A stretch of 64,000 bases of DNA from Heloderma charlesbogerti. Its lineage: Eukaryota > Chordata > Lepidosauria > Squamata > Helodermatidae. Below are positions 23,840 to 34,079 of the stretch, piece by piece (position 1 is the first letter of the stretch; each line of letters opens with the position of its first letter). The notes under the pieces are model-generated. The model worked only from the letters and a program-made list of their open reading frames with translations. It did not search any database and was not told where the DNA came from. The position numbers were made by a program, and so were the translations under genes. Location of the stretch: positions 186,001 to 250,000 of the forward strand of contig JANEZZ010002886.1 of NCBI GenBank assembly GCA_026122225.1, read 5' to 3'.

Positions 23840-24066
23840 AGAAGGTGGGAGGGGTGCCAGTCCTGGCCAAACCCACTGCCAGCCCAGGACCCACCTGCTG
23901 CAGCTGCCCTCAGCCACACCCACCCCTGTCCGGCAGCCCCTGAACTGCCTGGGCGTGGCTGAATGGGGTCTCAGCAGGGGGTCCTGGGCTGGCAGTGGGT
24001 GTGGCCAGAGTTGACACCCTCCCCATTGCCGCATGCAGCCTCAGGAGGCTGGAAAAGGTTGCCCAC

Positions 24067-24290
24067 CAATGGTGTAGTGGGTAGATTCTTGGATGGAGAG
24101 AGGTGAATTTCATAGAATCATAGAATAGCAGGGTTGGAAGGGGCCTATAAGACCACTGAGTCCAATTTCAATCTCTGCTCAGCCATGAAGCTCTCTGGGT
24201 GATCCTGGGACCGTCACTCTTTCTCTGCCTAATCTCCTACACAGAGTTGTTGTGAGGATCCCATGAAATAATGTAAGCAGGTCACCTTGA
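24067..24290 (+). mobile_element. MIR/CORE-like SINE interrupted by a CR1 tail
   Basis: The sequence ATGGTGTAGTGGGTAGATTC ... CTCTGCTCAGCCATGAAGCTC ... GAGTTGTTGTGAGGATCCCATG matches the MIR-type order of tRNA-like head and CORE region. It is split at 24113-24163 by a CR1 3' fragment flanked by AATTTCA duplications. A better-preserved copy of this SINE type is at 45885-46125. Confidence 0.75.
24113..24163 (-). mobile_element. CR1 LINE 3'-end fragment
   Basis: A 51-bp minus-strand CR1 tail (TAGAATCATAGAATAGCAGG, GTTGGAAGGGGCC) has the 7-bp duplication AATTTCA on each side (24106-24112, 24164-24170). It is an extremely 5'-truncated insertion. The same CR1 end, longer, is at 56797-56969. Confidence 0.8.
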
Positions 24291-24607
24291 AGCAATGCTT
24301 GTAACAATATCTTATGCTGTTTGGGAATGTTTGAAATTGTTTTGCCAGGGACCAGGGCAGGGAATAGAGGAAGGGTAAGCATGGGAGCTAGAGATAAGAA
24401 GAGCACATAAATGAAAGTTACTGAAAGAATCATTTGTTCAAAAGTCTGTCTGTGGCAAGTGATCTCTACGCAGCTCACACCATTTAAAAAATCACCATGT
24501 GAAGCTTGGCCAACATGATATGACTCTCTGCCTCCTCTAGCAGCTGTGGCATAGAGCTGGAGATATGCAGTATACAATGGGCAAACTCCAGCCAGCCAGT
24601 ACTACTA

Positions 24608-25070
24608 AGGACGCAATCTTACCCAGCCTTCTGAAATCGGAGGCTGCTGGCTATGCAATGCAGGGCGGCTGGAGCCCAGAGGGGATCCTCTCCTCCGTAC
24701 TCCGGCTGCCCTGCATTTTTGCAGAGACAGACAATTTCGCCTGTCTAGCTGAGGCTTGGGGGAGGGAAGGAGCCTGGAGACTTGATAAAAATCTGTATAA
24801 AGCAGCTTCTGTGGTCTCCTCCCCTTCCCGCCCCTGGTACCACCCCCTTTTCCCCATCTCCACACTCCGTTTCCAAGTGTGGAGATGTAGTTGCCGCAGA
24901 GAGAACCATACCACCTACGAGGGGGCAGGGAGCACAGTTCCCAGAAACCGTGGAGGTTGGAGGTTGGAACCCTGGAGGTTGGAGCCCTGGTTCCGACCTC
25001 AGACCCCAGATACCAAGCAATCCTATGTCCCCCCAGATGATATCTAGGGGACGCAGGATTGCTCTCCCCA
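24608..25070 (+). repeat. Dispersed repeat family R1, long copy
   Basis: This copy runs from GCAATCTTACCCAGCC through TGCAATGCAGGGCGGCTGG and ends near CAGGATTGCTCTCCCC. The motif order matches 989-1311 and the inverse of 29155-29525. A tandem GGAGGTTGGA(ACC/GCC)CT duplication lies at about 24950-24985. The open frames across it on both strands are GC-driven and not genes. Confidence 0.6.
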
Positions 25071-25852
25071 CATATGGGCCATGGGAAGGTTATTTCTGAT
25101 AGCATGGCCCTGGTGGATATAATGCACTCTGCCAGGCAAAATCAAACCATCCATTGCTCACATGTTTTTCAGGCCTTTTTCCTAATAATAATTTTTTTTA
25201 AAGGCGGGGGGGGTAAGATGGCAAATTCCTTACCAGTTATGGAATCCTACACTCGTGCAATAATTGCACACACAGAGAGGGCTCTTGCTATAAATCAAGC
25301 AGATGCCAAGCCAAGGTAGCCCACAGTTGCAACATCATGGAACAATGGAAAAGGAGAATGACAGTAGGAAGCTTATGCTGGAACTGCTGTCCAGAAGTGT
25401 CCTTAGGAAGTGTGGATTCCAGTGTAGAGGTTGGAGGACGTCAGTGCTGGGTGCCTCATCAGGAGGCCACTGACCTCTCATCGCCTGAAAATCAGTGGAG
25501 GCAGGCAGTTCTTAACCCGCTTAACTCCAAGTTATCAATGGAATGTACATGCAGCTTTGAATCTCTCCAAAGGAACAGAATCGCCTATGGAATAGAATCC
25601 CCCTCCAAACCAAATTTAGTAGGCCAAATAAAATATGCCCATTACCATTGATGTTTTACATTTTTAAAACATGAAGAGTGGCAGAGACAAACAGCCCAAT
25701 GGCCAACAGCAGTAGACAGAACTGGGCACTCGGCTCCCTGAATTGGACTAGCAGCAGCCCTGAGTGCTGACATTCCAGTGTTCAGGAAAGGCCTCTGCAT
25801 ATCACAGGTGCTTCATACAAGGGTGGGTATTTTTAAAGAAGAGATAATCAGG

Positions 25853-25988
25853 TAGGGGTGGGCACCTTGTGGTCCTCCAGATCTTTTGGCCTACAACTCC
25901 CATGTTCCCTCACCATTAACTATGCTGGCTAGGGCTGATGGAAGTTGTAGGCCAAAACATCTGGAGGGCCACAAGTTGTGTCCCCCCA
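25853..25988. mobile_element. Palindromic hAT-like MITE, family H3 (copy 1)
   Basis: The left arm GGGGTGGGCACCTTGTGG...CTCCAG...GGCCTACAACTCCCAT is mirrored by a right arm with GGAAGTTGTAGGCCAAAAC...CTGGAGGGCCACAAG. The same pattern occurs at 42440-42548 and 61996-62106. It is a common small inverted-repeat element of squamate-type genomes. Confidence 0.72.
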
Positions 25989-27369
25989 CATAGTTAATAG
26001 CACAAGATCCTGAGTACTGTGAGAGTCACCTGATCACACTAGCGCCAGTGCAAACATGTGCAGGCAAAACTTTCACCTAAAGTGCCTCATTTACAGTGCC
26101 AATGCAACTGTTGTACTACAAATGTCTGCTTTGCCAAGGAGAGGATACCTAACCACCTGAAGAATATGGTTTTCCTGGTTGCAGAATTGGGAGGTGGCTG
26201 AAGTTCTATGCAACCACAGATCTATAACCTCAGTGCATCTTGTGAATTTGTGTGAATGGGAGATATTTCAGTTCTTCATCTCCTCTCTGATGTCTCATAA
26301 TGACATATAATTATTATTGTTGTGTGAACTGTATAAAATGCACACACCACCTCAAAACAATAGTCTTGAATCATGTATGCCTTTAATCTTTATCCAAATA
26401 AGCAATAGTCACCCCCCTCCACCCTTACTCCTTTTTTTTTTTTTTCATGACATGGATTTTTAGATGAGACTCTAAATCTGCATTTACTGTAACGATGCAA
26501 ATTATGGGCCAGGGAGACAGGGAATAAAATGCAGAGATTACAAGCAATCTGCTGGCAAAGCCCTGTGCCATGATGAAAGTGGCTTGCAGGTCAAAACAAA
26601 GAAAACACTGAACAACAAATGAGTCCCAGGCAGCAGCTAATATGGAGATGAAACCTATTAAAATTAATGCATGCACCGATGAGAGGGAAACCCTGGAATA
26701 ATGTGAACACTTAAGAAGATTAAGTCAATAACAGGTGCCAGAAGTACAAAAATAAGATTGTGGTGATACGAGAAGGCATCGGAAGCTGAGAGATGGGCAA
26801 GGAAATTGCAAAACACAACGTTATTTTGCTGTGCCCATTACAGACATATTGGCTCATTTGCTATGCAACAAAGACAGTCATTGAAATAAACAAACATGTT
26901 ATGACTTATTTGTCTGACTGGAAGACAAGCCAGGTGGTTGGATTGGATCAGATTGACAAGAAGGTTGGTTTTTGAAACAAGCAAAGTTTCATGCTGATTT
27001 TGCAGTGTGTTACTAATAGGATCGAATGTACAGTGATCGCTGCCCCTGTGATCCTTTTGTGGGCCATCACACGCCACTCACAGTAGCTGCTGCCATTGCA
27101 GCCTAAATTGTATCCTTACAAAATGGTATATGCGCCAGGTATAGGCCCGTGCGTAGTATCATAATGAAATGAGGTAACTGGGAATAGAGAGCAGTCCAGA
27201 AAAGATGGAAGTGCAATGGCACTTGAAGGGAAAGAGATGGGCATGAAGAGAGTGGCACAGCAGGCCTGAACAGGAGCTTGGCATATTACTCCAATCCTGC
27301 ACTTCAAACCTGTCCAAGAACTCCATACCTCTAAGGAGGCACTCCTCTATGTTCCTTTGCTGTCTGAGT

Positions 27370-27610
27370 GGGCACAAAAAAGAGGACCTTCTCAGTGGTG
27401 GCCCCCAGGCTGTGAAGCAGCTTGCCTAAAGAGGTGCAACTGGCCCCCTCACTACCCTGCTGTCAGCAAGAAGTGAAGACCATTTTATTTCAGCAGGTGC
27501 TGCTTTTGACTGTTTTGTAGTTACAATTTCATATCATAGGACCTGATGATTAAGGCATCCTGAGTATATTTCTGTGCAGAAAGGCAGAAGATGGATCCTT
27601 AAATAAATAA
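27370..27610 (+). mobile_element. L2-like LINE 3' remnant
   Basis: The phrase AGAGGACCTTCTCAGTGGTGGCCCC followed by AAGACCATTTTATTTCAGCAGG corresponds to the ERAFSVVAP...KTWLFRQAF block seen intact at 31720-31840. It ends with TTAAATAAATAAC. The frame is destroyed. Confidence 0.6.
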
Positions 27611-28277
27611 CAAAAGAACACCCTAGATGGCAATTAAGAGTGTTTCACATACAAAAATAATACAATTAATCATTCATATGGAGCTCTCTCCTTTTAAAGG
27701 GAGAAAACAGAAGAGTACAAAAAAAATTAAATTTATTTTAGTACTGCTAAATTATTGACTAAAGGGAACCAACCATGGAGCTCCTAAAAGCACCTACAGT
27801 GTGTGTGTGTGTGTGTGTTTGAAAAAATCTTCAAACACTTTTTAAAGGTGATGATGGAGGAAAAAGACAACTCTCTGCAGGAAACTGCTCTCTTTGTGGC
27901 AAGTTCTGTGAATCTCATGTTGGCTTCCTAGTTCCTATTGTTTGAAACACCACCCACAGCATGAATGGCGGGTGTCATCACTAGCACAGCAGCAGCCTGC
28001 CGACGTCTATAGAAACAGTTAGTAGCATCAGGCCTTAAAAGCATCACAGCAGTGCAACATTGTCCTGGACGTGGCATAAATAGTAGGAGGCATTGCATGC
28101 AATAGCACCCCAGACATGTGCAACTAAACTTTTGGAGATGTTACAGGCATAGGTGCTCTTGAGCCAAACAGTATTTTCATATTCAGACACAGATTTGGGG
28201 TGACTTTTAAAAGGGAGGAGGAGAAGGAGACCAAATTTCACCTTGGTGCTTTATCCAGGATAGCTACTACAACTATA

Positions 28278-28613
28278 AAGGTAAAGGTGTCCCCAACCAG
28301 TCGTGTCCAACTCTAGGGTGTGGTGCTCATCTCCATTTCTAAGCCCAAGAGCCAGCGTTGTCGGAAGACGCTTCTGTGGTCATGTGGCCGGCATGACTGA
28401 ACACCGAGGTGCACGGAACGCTGTTACCTTTCCCGCTGAAGCGGTACCTATTTATCTACTTGCAATTTCTTGCTTTCGAACTGCTAGGTTGGCAGGAGCT
28501 GGGACTGAAGACGGGAGCTCACTCTGTCATGCAGCACTTGGGTCTTGAACTGCTGTCCTGCCGACCTTCCGGTCTGCAGTTCAGCGTCTTAACCACTAAG
28601 CCACCGCGGCCCA
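28278..28613 (-). mobile_element. Sauria-type tRNA-derived SINE (copy 2, with target duplication)
   Basis: A complete SINE on the minus strand. Read in its own orientation it starts GGGCCGCGGTGGCTTAGTGG, carries A- and B-box-like motifs and ends in the BovB-like GTTGGACACGACTGG and a CTTTACCTTT tail. A perfect 13-bp duplication, TACTACAACTATA, flanks it at 28265-28277 and 28614-28626, fixing both boundaries. The clean duplication suggests a fairly recent insertion. Confidence 0.92.
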
Positions 28614-28783
28614 TACTACAACTATACCACAACTTAAAAAAAGAAAAGAACTAGGCAGACAGAGATGTCTGACTAACACAAACACAGGAGTACCTGGAAC
28701 TGGTGTGAGGCTTATACACCCCCTTGCTTGTTTAATATAGGAGCTTTCCTGTCTCATGATCAGTTTCCCTTATAATCATTACT

Positions 28784-28965
28784 CAGTGAAGACTGGTGGC
28801 TTCAATGTCAGTGGGGCGGTAAATCTGCTCCGGGTTTCAGTCAGAACTCTAAAGGAGCTTTCCAAGGTGCACCTTGAATAGCTCCTTTAGAATTCTGACT
28901 GGCTCTTTCTGAAACCCAGGGCACATTTACTGCCCCACAGACATCGGAAGCACCAGCCTCCACTG
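28784..28965. mobile_element. Fold-back MITE, family F1 (copy B)
   Basis: A 182-bp inverted-repeat element begins CAGTGAAGACTGGTGG and ends CACCAGCCTCCACTG. The flanking 8-mers TCATTACT and GGATTACT agree at six positions, consistent with a decayed 8-bp hAT-type target duplication. The loop is shorter than in copies A and C. Confidence 0.82.
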
Positions 28966-29154
28966 GGATTACTTTAATGTCAAATAACATTGCATGAGCA
29001 GATAGGTCAAGAGGCTCACTCGAGACAGGGCTTTGGGGCAGGTGCCAATGCCTCAAATGTAGCAGGACCTGCTTGCCGCATGTTGAAGTGAAATATGCAT
29101 TTCCATCTAAAGAGGGGAAGGATCTGGATCGCTCAGTCCAGACCCAAATATTAC

Positions 29155-29525
29155 CGGGAGAGCAATCCTATGGCCCCCTAGACAGGGTCTAGGGGGCCAC
29201 AGGATAGTTCAGATCAGATCCAGGAGTCCAAACTCCCTTCACCATCCCCCTCGCAGCTGGCGTGGGGAGAAAGGGGGTGGTTCTGTGGGCAGGGAGGGGA
29301 CTGGGGAGGCTGGCTTATGAAGAATCCTTCAGCCTACCCAGCCTCTTTCCCTCCTGCTCTGCAGAGAACCAGCTAGATGGGCAGAAAAGCCAATCTAGCA
29401 AAAATGCAGAGTGGGAGGAGCATGGAGGCAAAGATCACTTCCGCCACTCCTCCCAGTCTGCATAGGATGCCCATTAGCCTCCAAGTTCGGAGGCTGACCG
29501 GCATCCCAATAAAATTGCACCCTAA
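29155..29525 (-). repeat. Dispersed repeat family R1, inverted copy
   Basis: In reverse orientation this block matches 24608-25070: CAATCCTATGGCCCCCTAGA at one end and the CAAAAATGCAGAGTGGGAGGAGC / CTCCAAGTTCGGAGGCTGACC portion at the other. Confidence 0.55.
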
Positions 29526-29569
29526 GTGTACCACTGGGTAAGGCACAGAGTCTTTGAACAATCATAGTC

Positions 29570-29665
29570 CACCCTGAAGACACATGATCTGGCAAACGTG
29601 CTGATTCTAAGTAGGTCTAGATGGGAGACTGCTTGGGAACTCCATCTTTCTGGCTTTAAATTCTA
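29570..29665 (+). mobile_element. Possible 5S rRNA-derived SINE fragment
   Basis: The stretch CATGATCTGGCAAACGTGC ... AAGTAGGTCTAGATGGGAG and ACTGCTTGGGAACTCC resembles the 3' half of 5S rRNA (TGATCTCGGAAGCTAAGCAGG ... GGATGGGAGACCGCCTGGGAAT). 5S-derived SINEs are known in lizards. It is diverged and incomplete, so a 5S pseudogene is the alternative. Confidence 0.5.
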
Positions 29666-30949
29666 TTGAAGAATTTGTATGTTATTTTAGATATTTATAT
29701 ATACCCTTCAATGGGTTGGATCCAGCATCTTCTTTCCACCGGTGGAAGGATACTGCTGGAAGGACGTGACTTCCTCAGCCTCTCCTTTCCACCCCTCACC
29801 CCATGCGCCCTTGAAATCCCCTTCAGTTGGACCCCCAGCCCTCTGGGGTGGAATGAAGATGTATGATGCAAGCCAATAAAATTTCTCCAAAAGGAAATTC
29901 TTTAAAAAACCAAAGTACAAAAGCAATTAACATACTAATAATGCAAGTTAACAATCACAAGAAACACAAGAACTAAAAAAAAAGGAGCAAGATGTTAAAA
30001 GTTGATAAACACAATCGACAAGACTAAAATGATGTCTAAAATGCCTAGGGAAATAGAAAGTTCTTTGCCTGGCACTGAAAGGACAACAAAGTACCAGGTG
30101 GACATCTCTGGAGGAGCATACCATTGGGGCACCACCACTGAGAAGGCCATCTCCCTGATAGCCACATGCCTCACCTCAGACAGCTGGCGCACCTGCAGAA
30201 ACCTTCTACTGAAGAATCAAAGGCAAAACAAGGAGAATGTATTTATTTATAGGAAATGGAGGAGAACATAAAATCAAAGTAACTTAGCTTAAACTCCAGT
30301 TGAGATAGAAAATGCTACATTGATGCATGATTCCTAGAGAAAAAAAGTTACCACTCTTTTTAGCAGGGAAATTTCTCTCCATCAGAGAGAAGAGCAAGCC
30401 ACTCTCAAAGCATTTGACAAAGCAGAATTCAAGCATCTTCTCCATTGCTGCCTAGCAAGCTAAAACCACAGCCTCATCTATAGCATGAAAGCAATTTAGA
30501 ACACAGGAGAAACTGCCATGCTGTTTAAAGTGGTACCTCATGCTAGAGGCATTTGAAGGTGGGGTCATATTGGGATCATTCTTACCCCCCCCCCAAAATC
30601 TCCTAAATGCCCTATTTAAGGCATAACACTGAATTGAACCAGTTTTGCAGCAGGCATGAGTAATCTCCAGTCTCTTGCCCAGGTCCTGCCCCCTCTCCCA
30701 GCAGGGAAAAGCTCTTATCTCTTATTGGATGAGAGAGAGAGGAAGAAGAGGCCCAGCCTTGGGAGGAAGGTGCTGAATGTTTCCATCATGCTTACTTCTG
30801 AGGTTTTCCTGCTTACTTGTGAGTAGACATGCTGCTCGTGCTCATCCTTACTTCTGATTAGGCTTACAGAGGGTTGTCCCGTTTACTTCTGAACAGACAT
30901 GCAGAGGCATGTCCTGATTACTTTTGAGTAGGTTTCATATCAGTAAGTC
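29666..30949. other. Intergenic sequence with a second R2 fragment and a tandem TTACTTCTGAGTAG cluster
   Basis: No gene was seen. An R2-like fragment spans about 29900-30200. At 30785-30940 there are four or five units of CTTACTTCTGAGTAGACATGC spaced 25-40 bp apart. The remainder looks unique. Confidence 0.5.
30785..30940. repeat. Tandem cluster of TTACTTCTGAGTAGACATGC units
   Basis: Units at roughly 30790, 30812, 30848, 30880 and 30920 each show CTTACTTCTGA or CTTACTTGTGAGTAG followed by ACATGC-like words. Elsewhere in the window the same unit is usually single, so this looks like local amplification. Confidence 0.6.
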
Positions 30950-31066
30950 TAACATTTTGGCCCTGCCCACTTTGCCTTTGGACCAACCCACAGATGGAAT
31001 GCAGCCCCAGAGACCATTCCCAAACTGGAGTTCTACCGCTGGACTGAAAAAAGTTCCCCACCCCTG
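30950..31066. mobile_element. hAT-like H1 element, 3' fragment
   Basis: GGCCCTGCCCACTTTGCC ... GATGGAATGCAGCCCC ... TGGACTGAAAAAAGTTCCCCACCCCTG matches the distal third and right terminal repeat of the H1 elements. The left end is absent or unrecognisable. Confidence 0.65.
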
Positions 31067-31119
31067 TGAGGCTTTTGGCTGGTACAGTTTAGAGGAGGGG
31101 ACATAAAACTTTTAATCCC

Positions 31120-31967
31120 ATGTTGCATTGATGGTTGTACCTGTGCCACCTGAAACTTGCGGTTGTGCCTGGAAAGCATTTATGTACCATTTTGAATGGG
31201 GTACGGCTACCCTTGAGAGACCAGGTGCGCAGCCTGGGGGTCATTTTGGACTCCCAGCTGTCCATGGAGGCTCAGGTGTCAGCTGTGAGCTGGACAGCGC
31301 TGTATCAACTCCATCTGATACGGTGGCTGCGCCCCTTCCTTCCCGACCATCTGCTCCCATCGGTAGTACATGCCCTGGTCTCCTCTCGTTTAGACTACTG
31401 TAATGCGCTCTATGTGGGGTTACCCTTGAAGATGGTTCGGAAGCTGCAGCTGGTACAGAACGCGGCGGCTCGCCTGATTAAAGGCAGCCGCCGGCGAGAT
31501 CACATCACTCCAGTGCTGAAGGAGTTGCACTGGTTACCAGTTGTTTTCCGGGCCAAATTCAAGGTTTTGGTTTTGACCTTTAAAACCCTATATGGTTCCG
31601 GCCCAGCCTATCTTAAGGAGCGCCTCCAGCAGCACCAGACAAGCCACTTAACAAGATCAGCCTCGGATGGCCTTCTCTCTGTCCCATCAGCCAGGACAGC
31701 TAAACTGGTGGGGACGAGGGAGAGGGCCTTTTCTGTGGTGGCCCCCACTCTGTGGAACTCCCTCCCTAGGGAACTCTGCCATGCCCCCTCTTTAGTGAGC
31801 TTCCGTTGTGCATTAAAAACGTGGTTGTTCAGGCAGGCATTTGGGGTGGGTTAGGGTATTTTAGAAAATGTTTTTACTGTAGAATTTTATTGTTTTAAAC
31901 TGTTTTATTGTATGTTGTACATCGCCCAGAGTGGCTGGGTGACCAGCCAGATGAGCGATTAATAAAT

Positions 31968-31999
<32 letters not shown>
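31120..31999 (+). mobile_element. L2-clade LINE, 5'-truncated, long open frame
   Basis: A 239-codon open frame (31135-31854) carries the L2/CR1-group RT C-terminus: LGVILDSQLSM, SRLDYCNALYVGLP, RKLQLVQNAAARLI, RDHITPVLKELHWLPV, FKVLVLTFKTLYG and LWNSLPREL. The 3' end is CATCGCCCAGAGTGGCTGGG followed by AT-rich sequence and (TAA)n to 31999. The intact frame suggests a young insertion or simple luck over a short stretch. The fragment lacks the endonuclease and catalytic RT motifs, so it is inactive. It is not a host gene. Confidence 0.88.
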
Positions 32000-34079
32000 T
32001 TTACATATTTGAAAAATGAGACACAAACACTCAAAGTCACATAGAGAGCTGGTGGCAAAAAAAACCTTATCCAAATCTAGTAAATGACAGTCCAAGGGAG
32101 AGCAGACAGTCACTTGGCAGGGTTGTTTGCTTTATGGATTGCTACTTTTATCGATTTGCTTTCTGGATAACTATTTTGCAACACAAATTACAGGCATGCC
32201 CCCTCCCAATCCAGACTAGGCCCATAGTGGGGGGAAGGATTAAGTCCCCCCTATCCCCCACATTAGGGTTCTGATCCAGATTTGGGATCCTGTGCCTACT
32301 CTAGAGTAAACATGAAAAAGCTAGCAGCTACTTCTTTCAAGTAATGTCAGCCTTGGCCAGCAGAGAGCAAAGCATCGTAGAGCCCTCTGACTGTAGCTGC
32401 CAGATTGTCACCTAGGAGACAATATGGCAGCCACTCACAGAGGGCTCAATGGTTTGTGCCCTCTGATTGTGGCTCCTAGAGTGTCTTCCTGGAAGTGGGA
32501 AGGAGCTTTTCTAGTGAAAGGAGCAGGGGGGTGAGCTAAAAGAAGTATTTTCTCCACCTGTGGGTGTGGGTTTTGCGACAGGACATGGGGCGGGGGGCAC
32601 TGTTGTAGTGGAGCCAGGATCAAAGAACTGGGATTTTTTTGATTAGCAAGGACAATAGCATAATCTGTCCACCCAGACTTCCCTGTTCCCTCTGAGCTTG
32701 GATGCAGTCATCCCAGTTGCTAATGGGAGAAGGGGATCAGGGAAGAGAGAGAGTGGATTTTCCCAGGAATGATATATTGCTGTGAGGTACCCCTCTTGCA
32801 ATGCAATGTGCTTTGGGGTGGCTTGGTCTTGAATAGGCAATTAAGACCCATTAGCTTTACAAAAGACCTGCTCCTGGTGGATATGAAAACTGCTAGAACT
32901 GGCTTGTTGATATGGATTAACACAGCCGCCTGAATTTGTGGATGCATTTTGGGGGTGTGGCTACAGGGACTGGCATGGACACCAGCACTTCAAAATTTGC
33001 CATTATACCACTGTTATAGATTATAGTACAAAGGTGTTTCAGGGAGCCTGTATTATGGATTGTGTATTCATACAAGAATGCAAAATTTGTAAAATCAAAA
33101 TGCAATACCCAGAAATACCTGAATTAATGTTAAGCATTCTGGTTCCATCACTTATGAATCCTGATCCAAAAATCCTGCCATTCTTTCCAAAATCAGCCTG
33201 TGCTTTGGATCCACTTACAAGCCACACTTAGATGAATGATAATTAGGTATTCTCATGATAGCTCTGTTCTGACCACACTTTCTCACTCTTGTAATATTTC
33301 CCCATTTTCATGCCAAACCATCTTCATTCTCATTATATTATAAACACTACTGCAGAGTCACCGCAAGTGCACCATATGTGCACAAGAACCACGTATGCAG
33401 CCTAAAAACTACAAAGCCAATGATGCAGTGAGAAAAATGCACATGCAGAAAAACATTGAGGGTCTTTATGTACACAGTTAGGAACTGACCATATTTAATG
33501 AACTGATGCCCAAATAGAATCTGCCAAATTCAAACTGGCAGCCAGATTTTCTGTGAAAATCTATTGCTCGAGATCAGGAAATGGGAACTGCGAATATCAA
33601 TTCATCCATCAGGTATCACAAATACCATCACAGGAATCAACCCATGTCTTCCCAAAGCATGAAAAGCAGCTCTTGTATGTGGAAGACCTGGATTCAAAAG
33701 TCATTGTGATCATTAAATCCTTGGGTCTCAGCTTCTACTAACAGCAATGAAAGTAAATAAAAGCTATTACTTCCTGGACCAGGCTGAATTGATCATTATG
33801 CCAAGTAAACTTTAGAGTAATGCTCAGCCAAACTGGAAGTCTTGCTCTAACATAATGGCATGGGAAGGAGGATTCCAGCATAGTTGGGGGATGGGGGGCA
33901 TTCTGATATTAGCATCAGGCTCCTTGGAAATTCCTTTCAGTTCAGAATATAGCTGCTGAAGTCTCATTAAAAGAGGAATTTCAGCAGAATACAGAATGTT
34001 TATACTGCACAAGGTTGTGGAAGGGATCAATTTGAGGGAAGAAGGCTTTCAGAATGTAGGCAGCATAGGGCTTTCATAT
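32000..34079. other. Intergenic sequence, no recognised features
   Basis: Unique-looking AT-rich DNA. No exons, RNA genes or clear transposons were recognised. Confidence 0.5.

Larger units (their letters stand above)
25071..28264. other. Intergenic sequence, largely unique with a few repeats
   Basis: No coding region was seen. It contains a hAT-type short palindrome at 25853-25988, an L2-like C-terminal remnant at about 27370-27610, a T-rich run at about 26431 and a (GT)n run at about 27800-27819. Confidence 0.5.

Noticed and set aside
24605..25105. 160-166-codon open frames on both strands
   Set aside because: They lie within dispersed repeat R1, have no family resemblance, and appear on both strands as expected for GC-rich repeats.
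31135..31854. 239-residue possible host protein
   Set aside because: Its motifs are those of the L2 LINE RT C-terminus and it is followed by an L2 3' end with a (TAA)n tail.
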